Positions 11,245-24,600 of a stretch of 64,000 nt of DNA are shown one piece after another. Source of the DNA: Chlorocebus sabaeus (lineage: Eukaryota > Chordata > Mammalia > Primates > Cercopithecidae); the NCBI RefSeq assembly GCF_047675955.1, contig NC_132904.1, positions 683,501 through 747,500 of the forward strand, written 5' to 3'. A program made the translations under genes and the position numbers. Below the pieces are notes generated by a model, which saw nothing but the letters and a program-made list of their open reading frames with translations, ran no database searches and was not told where the DNA came from. Position 1 is the first letter of the stretch, and every line of letters begins with the position of its first letter.

Positions 11245-11722
11245 GCTGCCCGCTTCTCTGCCAAAAGGATGCCCACAGGGAGATGGCCGTGCCCACAGCT
11301 GCCTTTCCCACCACCAGCCTCGGTGCTCTGCCCCATGCTGGGAGGAGGGAGGGAGGGACAGGTGCCCGGAGCCCCTAGAACCCTGTTTCTGCAAGGCCTT
11401 GGCTCAGGTGGCTTCAAGGCCTCCAAACCCCCGCTGGGAGGGGTGGCCACGTGCTGGCTATGGAACCCAGGGCAGGGGTGGGAGGGGTCTCCAGCACTTT
11501 TTATATTTACATATTCTCCAAAGCAGTGTTCACACGGGTGCCAGCCTGTGGCCCCCAGCCTCCCGGGAAGCGGGTTGGGGCTGCAGGAACAGGGGCTTGG
11601 CATCCTGGAAGTGGCCCCACTGGTCCTGGTGCTCCAGGCAGGGCCATGGACCCCTTACCTACATTCCACAGTGGGCCTGTGGGGCTCCTGCTGCATCCTA
11701 ATAAAGTGTGAGCCACAGCCCT
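11245..11722 (+). other. TSPAN4: TSPAN4 3' untranslated region
   Basis: GC-rich sequence from the stop codon to the polyadenylation signal at 11700-11705, about 475 nt without repeats. The 3' boundary is inferred from the signal. Confidence 0.8.
11700..11722 (+). terminator. TSPAN4: TSPAN4 polyadenylation signal and probable cleavage site
   Basis: Canonical AATAAA at 11700-11705, followed after about 15-20 nt by a likely cleavage region. It is the only canonical hexamer between the TSPAN4 stop codon and the next Alu. Confidence 0.8.
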
Positions 11723-11930
11723 GCGTCTACTGCTAGTCTGCCTTCCCTACCCCATCTTCCCTTCTGGCACCCAGGCCTGGGGCAGGGCAGCCTCTGGCAT
11801 GAGGCTTAGGCAGAGCCCTGTGGCTGTGGGGTCACCTGGTGCACAGGCTTGGGGGAGCCGCCTGCAGAGGACTCTCCAGACTTCTGGTTTTAAGGAAATC
11901 ATGACATTAGCTCTAAGAAGTGGTGATGAG

Positions 11931-12199
11931 GCCAGACACGGTAGCTCACACCTGTAATCCCTTTGGGAGGCCAAGGCGGGTGGATCACTTGAGGTCAGGA
12001 GTTTGAGACCAGCCTGGCCAACATGTTGAAACCCTGTCTCTACTAAACATACAAAAATTAGCCAGGTTTGGTGGCAGGAGAATCACTTGATTCTGGGAGA
12101 CAGAGTGCAGTGAGTGGAGATCGCACCACTGCACTCCAGCCTGAATGACACAGGAAGACTCCATCTCAAAGGAAAAAGTAATAAAAATTAAAAAAAAAA
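11931..12199 (+). repeat. Alu, plus orientation, internally shortened
   Basis: GCCAGACACGGTAGCTCAC start and A-rich tail. Some of the middle of the element is missing after the AAATTAGCC arm junction. Confidence 0.88.
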
Positions 12200-12267
12200 G
12201 TGCCAAGGGCCCTTGGTGGGAGGGAGGGGGGGCGTCCCTGAACTGCCGGCCTGTGCTAGGTGGGCTT

Positions 12268-12415
12268 CCCTCTGCTTCACCCCCAACCCCAGGGTCTTTC
12301 TCCCCAAGTGGGGCTCTCCTGCCCAAAAACCCCCACCCCAGGGCCTCCTCCTGAGGCAGGGCTCCTTCCACATCACCCCCACCCTGGGGCCTCCTGTCGA
12401 GGTGGGGCTCCGCTT
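12268..12415. repeat. Three diverged ~46-50 bp tandem copies
   Basis: CACCCCCA...AGGG...GGGCTCC modules start near 12280, 12330 and 12376. Confidence 0.55.
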
Positions 12416-12893
12416 TTTCCCCGTCTGTTTTGTTCCTAGAACTCTGCCCTTTAAGTGAGCTGGCAGCACAAAGCAGTTATCACGGGGCACAGAAAAAACA
12501 TGCATCGACGTGCCTGCTACAGGATTCTCACAGCCAGGGGAGGGTTGTGTGGGGACACTGGCCACAGAGATGACGGTCAGTTCAGGTTGGGGCATCTGAT
12601 CCCCAAACTGTACCCCACAATCTCAATTTCCAGCTAATTCCTGCCTCATCCTCTGCCCATCACCCTGGAGACACAGCCCGCTCTAGGCGTCCTATCCTAT
12701 GTGGCATCCCCACCCCTGCTTGCACCCAGTGCTGATCTGGCAATGCCTAGCTCCAGGCCCACACCACCCCCCCAGACCTGCGTGTCCCCTGCCCTCACTC
12801 TGATGGAAGCCACAGGATCCCTGAGAACCAACTCAAATGTTAGCGTCAGCGCCTCTGGGGACACAAGGTCAGTGCCCCAAAGCCAGTGGCAGC

Positions 12894-13139
12894 TTTTTTT
12901 TTTTTTAGACAAGGTTTTTGGAGTGTAGTTGATCACAGCTCACTGCAGCCTCAACCTCATCAAGCGATCCTCCCACCTCAGCCTCCTGAGTAGCTACGAG
13001 TACAGGCCCATGCCATCACGTCTTGCTGACTTTTGTATTTTTAGTGGGTAGAGACGGGGTTTCACCATGTTGTCCAGCATTCCTCCCGCCACGGCTTTCC
13101 AAAGTACTGGGATTACAGGCATGAGCCACTGCACACACC
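12894..13139 (-). repeat. Old, diverged Alu (J-like), minus orientation
   Basis: T run, then AGACAAGG and a diverged body ending GAGCCACTGCACACACC. The first arm is shortened. Confidence 0.85.
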
Positions 13140-14384
13140 ACCTGTATCTCCTACACCCGTGTCAAGCAGCAGCAAAGCGGTGGGAAGGGCTGCACCTGCA
13201 GTGTGGCGGCTCACAGGCCTCCCTGACGTCCAGGCCTTTCTCAGGCGTGAGTGCCTTGGCGCCGACCCAGGACCCCCTCCCCAGCTTCTGTCCTGTGGAG
13301 GAGACCCCACCATGCTTCTTACCACCAGCTGGAGATGTCCTGACCCCCCTGCCCACCACACCCTGATGTTACTGACTCTGAACCAGAACACAGTGCCCAC
13401 CCTGGCCTCACCGTCCCTCACCCCACGGCATTCTCAGGCACGCCCAGGCCCATCCACTCCCTGGACTCACTTCTGTCCCCCCAAGAGACCCTGCCTGGGA
13501 TGTGTACCCACCTATGCCCTCCGCTGCCCACCTCAGCCCTGGGGGTCCTAATGGTGAGGAGAGGAGTTCTCACGGCCAGCCAAGGACAGGATGGCGATGA
13601 GGGGCAGGGGAATGAAGGCCGCCAGGCCTTGGCTCATGCCTCCAAATTCCCCAGGGCCTCCCCAGAGCCTGGACACCGCTGCATTTCGGGGTAGGTGCAG
13701 ACTGCCAGCCATGTGTCCTCTGCCCCACCCCTCACTGGAAATGCCCTTCCTGATGTGGCCCACGGGTCCTGCCGTTGCCCCTCACCATGCTCCCTGATGT
13801 GGCCAGGCTGGCCTGGGGGTCACGCTACCTGAGGCGGCAGAGCTGAGCCAAGGTCCAGGGCCAGTTTCAAGAGGGTGGGCCAGGTTCCTCTGTGCCCATT
13901 TCCAGGGCAGCCCCTGCACCCTTGCCATGCTGGACTCGGTGGGGACGTCTGGGTGGCTCTCTGCAGATGTCACACATATGCTGTGGCTGGCGAGGTGGGT
14001 GGTGACATGTGGGCGTGCAGCTCTCAGCTCTGTCACTGCCAGGCCCTGGGGTGATGCTGGGCAGAGCTGTCCCTGCCAGGGCCCTCAAGTCCAGGAGTGG
14101 GCGAGTCTGGGATGGTTCCAGAGCTTCCAAACCCACATCTGGCCCAGGATGTGAGAAGCAGCCCAGGAAGGCCTGAGCCAGGCTGTCATGGTGGGGCAGG
14201 TACTGTGGGTCCTGCCTGCCCAGCCGACAGGAGGCAGCCAGCAGATGCCCGGGTGGAAGGGGCTTGAGCTCTCGGGTGCCCCCCAGCCAGGACTCATCCC
14301 AGGGCAGGGACCCCTCATAAGAGGGTGGGGAGTCACACGGTGCCCAGGACCCCCGACTGAGGACTGCAGCAGAGCCGTCACAGC

Positions 14385-14473
14385 AAACGGAGTGGAGGCC
14401 TGTATTTCACACCTGCTCGCTCACTCCATGGCTTAGAAAAGAACATGTCCGCCGCGGAGGCCGCAAAGCCCGC
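14385..14473 (-). other. CHID1: CHID1 3' untranslated region (short)
   Basis: From the stop codon to an AATACA hexamer and inferred cleavage near 14385. The UTR is under 100 nt; the exact end is inferred. Confidence 0.55.
14401..14406 (-). terminator. CHID1: Probable CHID1 polyadenylation hexamer (variant AATACA)
   Basis: The minus strand reads AATACA here, a known weak variant of AATAAA. I saw no canonical hexamer in the first few hundred bases after the stop codon. Confidence 0.5.
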
Positions 14474-14572
14474 CTAGAGCAGGTCGTAGAAGTAGTCCAG
14501 GCCCTGGCCCAGCTCCCAGATGGAGACCCCAACGCCCAGCTCCCGGGCCAGCTCCAGCCGCACCTGCAGGGA
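14474..14572 (-). CDS. CHID1: CHID1 terminal coding exon 12, residues 362-393 and stop
   Basis: Acceptor GCTCAG. 32 codons SLQVRLELARELGVGVSIWE to YFYDLL and stop TAG at 14476-14474. Carries the SIWELGQGLD segment, the last barrel strand with the conserved Trp of GH18 proteins. Confidence 0.96.
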   Translation of the reverse strand, partial: SLQVRLELARELGVGVSIWELGQGLDYFYDLL

Positions 14573-15631
14573 CTGAGCACAGATGGAGGTGTGAGCGCCT
14601 GCTGGGGCCTCTCCCCCAACACCCAGGAGTGTCCTCCAGGCCGAGGGGCAGCACTGCCTGGACCCCAGGGACCGTGGGCCAGTGCCTGCCATGCTGTCGC
14701 ATGCCCCATCTCTCCCCCAGTCCCATGGCTGGCAGACACGCACCTTCAGGGTTGGGTAGAAGACGACGTGCCTCCCACTGCGGCTCCTGCAAGACAAGGG
14801 GACTGTCGGCCCGTCCGCCGCCTCTGCTGGTTCCAGGCCGCCTCCCCTTACAGCCAAGGTCCACGGCCTGGACTCTTCCCACCCGCCAGGTGGCCACCTG
14901 CTGTCCAGCTGTGCTCCGGGGCCGGGAGCAGCAAGTCAGCTCGTGACCCTGGGACCCCCTGGCCCTGCTGCTCCCTCATCTCCACCCCCCGGGTCCTGGG
15001 ATCCCCTGGGCCCTGCTGCTCCCTCGTCTCCACCCCCAGGGTCCCTCCCTGCACACAAGGCCGAGGCGGGCCATGCACTTCCCAACACTCACTTCTTGTA
15101 CTCGAAGAAGTGCTCCGAGGCCTGGCTGTCCCACACCATCCGGGGCCTGTGGTCCTTCAGTGTCTGGATGTACCTGGGGAGAACAAGGTGTGGGTTTGGG
15201 AGCCCACCCAGCTCCCCCACCCTGTACCCCAAAGGCTGTGGCTATCAGCAGGGGCAAGGCCACTCGGGGCAGCAGGTAGAGGGAGCCACTGTCCCCAGTG
15301 GTCTGGGGGACGATGGCTGGTGGGGTGGCCAGAGCCTCGGGTCCTGTGAACCCTGTATTTGAGGAAGCACATCTTCCGGGAGCTTCCTCAGGAGAAGCCG
15401 CCCCAAGTCCTCTCAATGGCCTGGAGAGTGACACGAGGCCTGAAACTGCCTCACCCTGGGGATGGCCCTCAGGCTACACAGTGGCTGCTGGACGGGGCTC
15501 CTCACTCTGTCTAGACCCCAGGTGAGAGGCTAACCAGACAGGCCTCAGGTTGCCCTGGCCCCGCTGCTGGCCCTGGACTGATGGGCAGTGCCTCATACTG
15601 GGGATGGCTGCCTGGGGCAGTGGTTTCTGTA

Positions 15632-15662
<31 letters not shown>

Positions 15663-18600
15663 GAGATGGAGTCTCGCTTTGTCACCCAAGCTGGTGTACA
15701 GTGGTGCAATCTTGGTTCACTGCAACCTCTGCCTCCCAGGTTCAAGTGATTCTTCTGCCTTAGCCTCCTGAGTAGCTAGGACTACAGGTGTGCACCACCA
15801 TGCCCGGCTAATTTTTGTATTTTTTAGTAGAGACGGGTTTCACCATATTGGCCAAGCTGGTCTGGAACTCCTGACCTCGTGATCTGTCCGCCTTGGCCTC
15901 CCGAAGTTCTGGGATTACAGGCGTGAGCCACTGCGCCCAGCCTCTGCACCCTTTCAAAGGCTAAGTCTGTCTCAGTCTTGAACCACCACCACCCCAGGCC
16001 CAGGACTGCAGCAGGCCCCCCCGGAGCACCAAGAGCCAGTGGTTTGAGAACCACCCCCTCCTTCACAGAGGACAGGCTCATTCCCAAGGTGCTGGGGACA
16101 CAACAGCGGTTTCCAGGTCATGGGGGACCTTGAGTGTGGGCACGTCTCACACTGCACATTTGGGACCAGGGCAGGTGGTTCCAGAACACTATGGGCCACA
16201 GCCACCAGCAGCAGCGACAGATCGTTCTGGAAGCTTCTGGTCTCCGCAGACAGGAGTGTGTGCAGGTGGAGGCAGCTGACGACGGAACATGACCAGTGGC
16301 TGCTGCGTGAGAAAAGTGCCCCCGACATGCCTGGGGCTGCAGCCTCAGGGAGGAGGCCTGGAGTGGGGCCTGCAGCCCGGACACCATGCGGGAGGGGAGG
16401 ACAGGCAGTGGGCAGCTGCAGAGGCGCAAGGACCTGGGCTGTGTGGCATGGACATCGGCAGGACCCTAAGGGGTCATGGCTGGACACTGCAGGGTTTATC
16501 CAAGTGAGAAATGGCAGCCATAGGACTGCACCTCGAGCCACCTTCCTGCTCCTGCCCAGGAGGAATGGATGTCTGAGGATCCCAAGTGGGGGAGGCTGCT
16601 GTTGTCCTGAGTGGGGCAGAGTCCCCTTGACACTGGGAGCCTCTTCCAGGCTAAGGCACGTCACTTCAGAGCTGTGAGCGGGAGCAGCTGCCACCTGCCC
16701 AGCAGTGCTCGAGAAAGTGCCAGACCCCATCGGGTAGCTCTGGTCTTTCGGGGCACGGGGGCTGCTCTGCAGACATCAGACCCTGGTAGACACATGGCAG
16801 GGAGGGTGGGAATTAGCACTCGGGCGGCCTCCCCAACCCAGACAGTTTCCCTTAGACGCCTGTTTCTGCTTTTTTGAGACAAAGTCTCACTGCCACCCAG
16901 GCTGAAGTGCAGCGGCACGATCTTGGCTCACTGTAACCTCCGCCTCCTGGGTTCAAGCAATTCTCCCACCTCTGCCTCCCAAGTAGCTAGGATCACAGCC
17001 ACCCGCCACCACGCCCAGCTGGTTTTTGTATTTTTAGTAGAGATGGGGTTTCTCCATGTTGGTCAGGCTGGTCCTGAACTCCTGACTTCAAGTGATCTGC
17101 CCGCCTTGGCCTCCCAAAGCGTTAGGATTACAGGTGTGAGCCACCACACCCGGTCCCCCTAGATGCTGGTAATGGGACGGCAGCAGTGGCTAGCAGCTCC
17201 AGCCATCCCAGGCGTGGAAAAGCACTGCTGGACCCCTGGCCTGAGGCTGGGCCAGGCCCCTCAACAGCCATATGCAAACATAGTCTTTCCAGAAGCCCCT
17301 CCAGGCCAGGCAACATCATGGAGGCTGCCGGCACAGCCACAACCCCATCGACAGCTCTAAAATGACCGCCTTCTCCTGAACTGAAACACGGCTCAAGGTG
17401 GTGGTGGTGTAATTTGCAGCTTCCCCCCAATATCCGCTGGGTGGCTCTGTGAGAAGAATGGGACGTGCAGGGTCGTGGGAAGATGCCTCAGGGCAGGGAT
17501 GGCCCTCGGGCTGTGGGGAGCTCTGGCCATGCCACACACTCCTCCTCCTGGGGGGCCTCTGTGGTCACTGCTCATAATCTGCTGCCTCCAGGAGGAGGTG
17601 AGGCTGTGGGTGGCCAGGATCCCTAAGAGCACTGAGTGCCTCCTACTCAGGAACCCCAGCCTGGTGGTTTGGTGAGTGGGTAGTGACCACGCTGTGGGGG
17701 CAGCCACGACCAGGGTGTTGTCAGGGACTCCAACCCCGGGAATCGCTACTCCCAAGCAGGCCCTGGGAACAAGGAGAAGCTAGAGCCCAGGTGCTGGGTG
17801 GGGGTGTGTGCCCAGCTCCCAAAAGCCCAGGGAGGGTCCGAGAGTCACTCCTGGGGAGGAGGGTGAGGCCACCGGGTGTAGGGGCGGGGCTGAGTGAGGA
17901 GGGGCAGCTGCAGGCACAGGGAGGGAGTCCAGGCCCATAGCGGAGGGAGGACAGTCTTCAGAGGGCCGCAGACACACAGAGGGGCTGGGTCCTTGGGGGG
18001 TCTGAGTGGCCACCCAGGCTGGTAACTGGGACCCCCTTGAGGGCTTGTAGGACCCCAAGGAGCATGGCTGGTGTGATGGACAAGCACACCAGGGGGCCAG
18101 GCTCCCAGGAGGAACAAGGGCCACACAGGTCTTTCGGGGAGCAGGCACCAGCCACAGTGAGGGGGGAGTGGGCGAGGGGCCTGCCTGGGAGGAAGGAAGG
18201 GTCACAGAGAAGGCAGGGGAAGTTTAAAGTCTGAGGGTGGGTGTGGGGAGCACCGCAGGAGCCCAGGGGAGGGACAAGCACATGGACGGGGAGGAATAAG
18301 GACTCAATTAACACGGACAGCCTCGGCCTCACAGAAACATCCAGAACAGACAAACCTACAGAGACGGTGGACTGGAGATGGGCACAGGCTAGGGCAGGGA
18401 AAGAGGGCACAACTGCTAAAAGGCAGAGGGCTTTTGGGGAGCGGTACTGAGGGTTGCACAATTCTGCGAGCATACAGAATGCCACTTTGAAATGGTGCAT
18501 TTGCGAGCATACTAAATGCCACTTTGAAATGGTGCATTTTATGGTACGTGAATTTTATCCAACCTCAAAAAAAGTTACAAGGCCTTAAATGGAAAGAGTC

Positions 18601-21600
18601 AAGGAAAGCCAAACAGGATATACACACAAAACACACCGAGACACGCTACAGAGGAATTTAGGAGGACCAGGGACAGAGGTCTGACGCGTTTCTAGGGAGA
18701 AAGCAGATCAAGTGTGAGAAAGATGTTCTTGGACCTCCTGATGTGGAGGGCGGGGGTCACCCCACGGAGACCAGCTTGGAAACTTCTCTTGGAGAAGGTT
18801 CCAGAAAACCAAAATAAGTGGGATGAGGGGCTTGCTCCAAAGCCTGGGGAGTTTGCCAAGGTCTAAAAGGCAAGGTTGAAAAACAGAGATGCCTGAGGGG
18901 GCTGGGCGTGGTGGCTCACACCTGTAATCCCAGCACTCTGGGAGGCCGAGGTGGGTGGATCACCTGAGGTCAGGAGTTCAAGACCATCCTGGCTAACACC
19001 GTGAAACCCTCTCTACTAAAAATACAAAAATTAGCTGGGCGTGGTGGTGGGCGCCTGTAATCTCAGCTACTTAGGAGGATGAAGCAGGAGAATCGTTTGA
19101 ACCTGGGAGGTGGAGGGTTGCAGTGCGCTGAGATTGTGCCACTGCACTCCAGCCCGGGTGACAGAGTGAGATTCTGTCTCCAAAAAAAACAAAACAAAAG
19201 CCTGTTGGAGGGAGGGGGAGAGGGAGGCGGCACTGGCGGGCGGAGGCGGAAACTCCCAATACCTCACCTCCACTCTGTGCTGTGGCCCCGGTGGAGCAGG
19301 CGTGCCGACCCCCCAGAGCAGCCAAGTCTGAGCAATCCCTCCACCCTGCTAACCAAAGAGGCCCACGGAGGACTGGCCCACATGGACACGCTGTTGCTGG
19401 CATGCTGGCCTCATGACATGCTGGGCTCGTGACTTCCGGGAGGGCAGTGGGACATGCTTCTCCACTGCCCTGAGCGGCTCCGGGCCCAACCCTACAGTCT
19501 TGGCCCAGTGGCTGGCGGGAGCCCTGGTCATCCACCAAGAAGGACGTCCCTCTCTTGGCCCCTGAGTGGAAGCCAGCTCATGGGAGGCCGCAGGGGAGGC
19601 CAGCATCAGAGGCTGATGGGGGCCTCCCTCCTTGAGTCTGCCCAGGCAGCCTCCTGAGACACAGGACTGACAAGAGCATCTGACCAGATGTTCCAGGACA
19701 CCTTGACTCCATGTGCAGAGCCAGCCCGGGCTGAGCAAGGAAGGAGCCTGGGGAGGTAGCCCCAGGATCTCAGCAAGGCAAGGTATGAGAACTCTGGGCC
19801 AGCTGGGATGGGGAGACATGGGATAGGACAAGGAGTGGGAGCTATGCACCTGTATCTCACCTGCCTCCAGGTGTGTGCCTGTGTGTACCTGTGCCACAGC
19901 TGGGGCCAGGAGCTATGCACCTGTGTCTTGCCTGTCTCCAGGTGTGTACCTGTGCTATAGCTGGGGCTGCCTCACCCGAGGACGCGGTTACCAGATATGG
20001 TGACGGAGTCTCCAGACCCTTCCTGGCCATGCCCAGAACCCAAGTTGGATGGCTGTCTCTCCCCAGACTTAACTTTTTTTTGTTTTTTTGAGATAGGGTC
20101 ACCAGGCGCAGTGGCTCATGTCTGTAATCTCAGCACTTTGGGAGGCCAAGGCAGGTGAATCACCTGAGGTCAGGAGTTCCAGATCAGCCTGGCCAACATG
20201 GTGAAACCCTGTCTACTAAAAATACAAAAAATTAGCCAGGCATGGTGACATACACCTATAGTCCCAGCTACTTAGGAGGCTGAGGCAGGAGAATCGCTTG
20301 AACCTGGGAGGTGGAGGCAACAGTGAGCTGAAATCAAGCCACTGCACTCCAGACTGAGCGACAAGAGTGAAACTCCATCTCCAAAACAAAAAGAGATAGG
20401 ATCTCGTTCTGTCACGAAGGCTGGCATGCAATGGTGTGATCATAGCGCACTGCAGCCTGGACCTCCAAGGCTCAAGCAATCCTCCCGCCTCAGCCTCCTG
20501 AGTGGCCAGGACTATACAGGTGTGCAACACCACACCCTGCTAACTTTTAACATTTTTGTAGAGATGGGGGTCTTGCTATGTGGCCCAAGCTGGTTTCAAA
20601 CTCCTGGCCTCAAGTGATCCTCCCACCTCGGCCTCCCAAGCTGTGACGATTACAGGCATGAGTCACCACACGAAGCACCCCTTGGATTTGACCAAGCGGC
20701 TGCTAGGGCTGTACTGGCTCCAAAGGTATAGCAGTGCAATTACACAATCATGGTATGCTGTGAGCCGCCCTGAGCCGCCATTAGGAAGCGGTTCTGTGTC
20801 CTGGAGGCAGCAGGCAGAAGACAGCCTGGCGGCACACAGCTTCCTGCAGGGAACAATGCACGAGGCCCGGCTCTGGTCTCAGGAGTATGTGTGGAGAGAA
20901 GCCCTTCCTAGGACCCCTCAGGAGCCCCCACAGGGCTCTGCAGCCACCTCCAAGGAAGGGATCCAAGGGAGTGGAGCTGCTGCTGGCTAGTGGGAGGAGG
21001 GGCTTGCAGGCTCTGCCCAGGGCCAGGGCTGCTGTGGGCAATGGTGAGGCCCCCAACCCCAGGCCCAGGCCTCCTTCTGGAGGGAGGACATAGCTGACAG
21101 CTGCCCCTCCCCAAGCCTACCCTGCAGACACTGAAACCCCAGGTCAGGTGCTCCTATCTTCACACGTTTCAGTCGCCTCTCAAAGCTTGAATTCAACCAG
21201 ACAGCCCTCCTCGGTGGGTGGCCATCCTTCTCCAGGGCTGTCCTGTCTGAAATGTGGGATCCAGCAACGTCCTGAGACCAGAAGCCCTGAGGCTCGCCGT
21301 CTCCCTCCCATGGAGGCGGGCGTGGCTAGGCCACAGATACATGCCAGTCAGTCCCCACACCCAGCCCCACTGGGGACGTGCACGGGAGCTGCTGCTAGCC
21401 AGCCAAGGCTGGTCGGAGCCCAGGGCTCCCAGAGGCACAGGCTGGAGACACTGAGGGCCCCGGGCATGGAGGAGACCTGGCCCCTCGTCACTGGCTAGCA
21501 GAGAGCGCTGGGGTGTTGGGAGAACATGGTGAGTGTGAGCCTGGGGATCGGGGCTGGGGTTGCTGAAACCCTTGGCGCCACATGAGGCCGCGTCAAGTCC

Positions 21601-24600
21601 TGGGGTGGCCATGAGGGGCTTGCCACACCATTCTATGCACTTTTATGCTTGAAGATTCTCACAGTAAAAGAGTCACAAGACAGGAGGAAAACGCCTAGGT
21701 CCACCGAGTTGTGGCAGCAAAAGACACCAGGGCAGTGATGAGGGCCACAACCCCTGCTGCTTCCGGCCTCCCAGACATCCCCTGGGGGGTGACAGACAGG
21801 ATGAAGGGAAGATGGGCTCCACTCTGCAGAGGACACAGTAGGCTGGAGGAACGAGGAGGTTGGGGCTGGATGACTGGCTGGTGTGGGTGGCAGGCGCCGC
21901 ATTGCTTGGCGGTGCACGTGGTGTGTGGGGACATGTGAGGCTGGGGGCCGTCTTCTGCTCTTTAGGGTGGCTGCAGCTAATAAGTGAGATTTCAGCTAGA
22001 AAAGCAGACATTTGGTGCCAACACAAGGCGAGAACAGAGGGTGAAGAGAGGCATCTGAGTGATGTCGCCAGAGCTCAGCAGGAGCCAGCACAGGTGCGAG
22101 GACCGATAAGCCTTGAGAAAGGGCTGGGAGAGGAGCCCCAGCTTCTGGAACAGATAGGGAGGACCCACAGAACACCCCACAATGGGTGGCCCATCTCACC
22201 CTGTGCATGCTGCAGGCAGTGAGCCCTTGGGCTGGATTTGGTGTCCAGAGTGGATGCCTGTCCAGGGCAGGACCACGGACGGGGTGCAGATGAACAGTGC
22301 AGCTGAGAGGGAGGTCGGGGCTTGCGGAGGGGCCAGATGCCACCAGGGCAGAGCCAGGGTCAGGAAGAATGTTCTGAGGAGCTGCGAACACGGCCCCTCC
22401 CCTGCGCGGACATTCAGGCAGAGGCAGGAGTGCCGTCCACTCGCAGAGGGGCCTCTGTCACAGTTGGGAGCTAGGAACCTACCCAGGGAAGACTCTGGTG
22501 GCTGTCAGGCATCAAACTCCCAGCGGCAGGGATGCCTCCACCTGTGATCCTTGCCAGTGTCCCCCCTGGACTAGAGTGGGGGCGCCCTCCCTGCTATACC
22601 CTTGAGGCAGGAGCCATGGCTGTGCAGCGTCAGCGCTCTCTCGGCTGGCTCAGCAGCTGTGAGGATGCACGTGTGAGCAAGTCTTGACAGCTGGTTATTT
22701 ATTCCAGCCTTGTGGGAGGTGGCCCTGCTGAGCTGGCATCTGTGCTGCTGCCCTGGCCAAGGTCTCTGGGCAGGGTCAGACAGGGCAAGAGCTACTGGCC
22801 ACCCAGGATGGGACGTGGGGACAGGTACTCTAGGGGCCCCTGAGACCCAGATCTCCCCATGGCCTGCTCCCCTCAAGTGGTCCTGCGTCCAGGCTGGAGA
22901 CTGCCAGGTGCCCACACCTCTCCTCTGTGCCACTCAGGCCCAGGGGTCATTAACAAGGGCACTTTGGGTGGGCAAAGAGGGCAGATTAGGAGGGGACTTC
23001 TCAGATGGGAGTGAGGACCCAGAAGCAGTGCCTTTCTTTCCTGACTGGATACACCCAGACCCCAACTTGTGCAAAACTGGGGGGTCCTGAGGGCATATAC
23101 CCCCACACACTCATGTACACACCTTTGTAATCAGAATTCCTTGACCCCAAACCCACTAGCCAATTCTCAGAACAATCATGGGTGGGTGCAACTGCCCAGG
23201 GGAGGCTGCTGAAGGCTTTGGTTGTTTTGGAGACAGGGTCTTGCTCTGTAGCCCAGACTGGAGTGCAGTGTAGTCCCCACCTCCACAGCTCAGGCATTCC
23301 TGAGTAGCTGGGACCACAGGTGTGCACCACCATACCCGGCTACCTTTTTTTTTTTTTAAACTATTTGTAATGACGGGGTCTATTTTGCACAGGTGGTCTT
23401 GAACCCCTGGGCTCAAGCAATCCTCCTGCCTTGGCCCCCCAAAGTGCTGAGATTATAGGTGTGAGCTGTTGTGCCAGGCCACACTGATGCCTTGTGTGAC
23501 CTCACCCAGGCTCTTGTGCAGTGAGTGAGCCCCAACTCTTCACCCTCAGATGGTGTAAATGGCTGAGCTGTTCCCCTAAAATCCACAGGGTGAAGTGTGT
23601 GATGTCTTGAATGTTCTCTGCAAAATTCACACTGAAATGTAATCCTCACTGTGGCACTGTGGCCTTTAGAAGGTGACTGGGTCATGAGGGCTCTGCCCTG
23701 GTGAATGGGTTAATCCATTCATGGTGGCACTGTGGGGAGGCAGGGCCCTCAGAAGGTGACTGGGTCATGGGGGCTCTGCCCTGGTGAACGGATTAATCCA
23801 TTCATGGTGGCACTGTGGGGAGGCGGGGCCTTTAGAAGGTGACTGGGTCATGAGGGCTCTGCCCTGGTGAATGGATTAATCCATTCATGGACTAGTGGGT
23901 TAATGGACCAGTGGGTGACCATGGGCATGGGACTGTGGCTTTCTAAGAAGAGGAAGGCGGCCTGGGTAGCTCGCTCAGAGCCTGTACCACGGGACGCCCT
24001 GCATTGCCTCTGGATTCTTTGGAGTAACCACCAACAAGAAGGTTCTCACAGAACTGACCACGGACCTTGGACTTCTCAGCCTCTATAAGAAACAAATCCC
24101 TGTCTGGGTGCAGTGGCTCACACCTGTAATCCCAGAACTTTGGGAAGCTGAGCTGGGTGGATCACTTGAGGTCAGGAGTTTGAGACCAGCCTGCCCGACA
24201 TAGCAAAACCGCATCTCTACTGAAAATATAAAAATTAGCTGGGCATGGTGGCACACGCCTGTAGTCCCAGCTACTCAGGAGGCTGAGGCAGGACAATCAC
24301 TTGAACCCAGGAGGTAGAGGTTGCAGTGAGCCGAGATCGCATCACTGCACTCCAGCCTGGGTGACAAGCGAGACCCCGTCTCAAAAAAAAAAGAAGAGGA
24401 GATAAGGACACACACAGGCGCACACAGGACCTTGTGAGGACACATGGAGAAGGCAGTTATCCACAAGCCAAGGAGAGAGGCCCTGGGAGGAGCCGACGCA
24501 ACCTTAATGGCACCTTAATTTCATCTCCCACCTCCAGCCCCCAGGACTGAGATGAAGCTATTATTTCAGCTGCCCCACCTGTGGTACTTTGTTACCCTTC

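Larger units (their letters stand above)
11723..14384. other. Intergenic gap between convergent TSPAN4 and CHID1
   Basis: Holds an Alu at 11931-12199, a three-copy minisatellite at about 12268-12415, an old minus Alu at 12894-13139 and about 1.2 kb of unique GC-rich DNA. No gene recognised. Confidence 0.7.
23569..24600 (+). mobile_element. MaLR-type LTR-like sequence (MLT1/MST-like), rearranged, with an Alu inside
   Basis: Plus-strand blocks typical of MaLR solo LTRs: a CTAAAATCC start near 23575, GGTGACTGGGTCATGAGGG blocks, ACCTTGGACTTCTCAGCC near 24064, and after the Alu (24102-24392) AGGACACA, AAGCCAAGGAGAGAGG and GTGGTACTTTGTTA (24400-24600). Non-coding relic; the family name is from recalled consensus features. 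Confidence 0.55.

Noticed and set aside
15972..16730. 252-codon minus-strand open frame
   Set aside because: Runs through unique GC-rich intron next to an Alu. No domain, and the CHID1 protein is complete without it.
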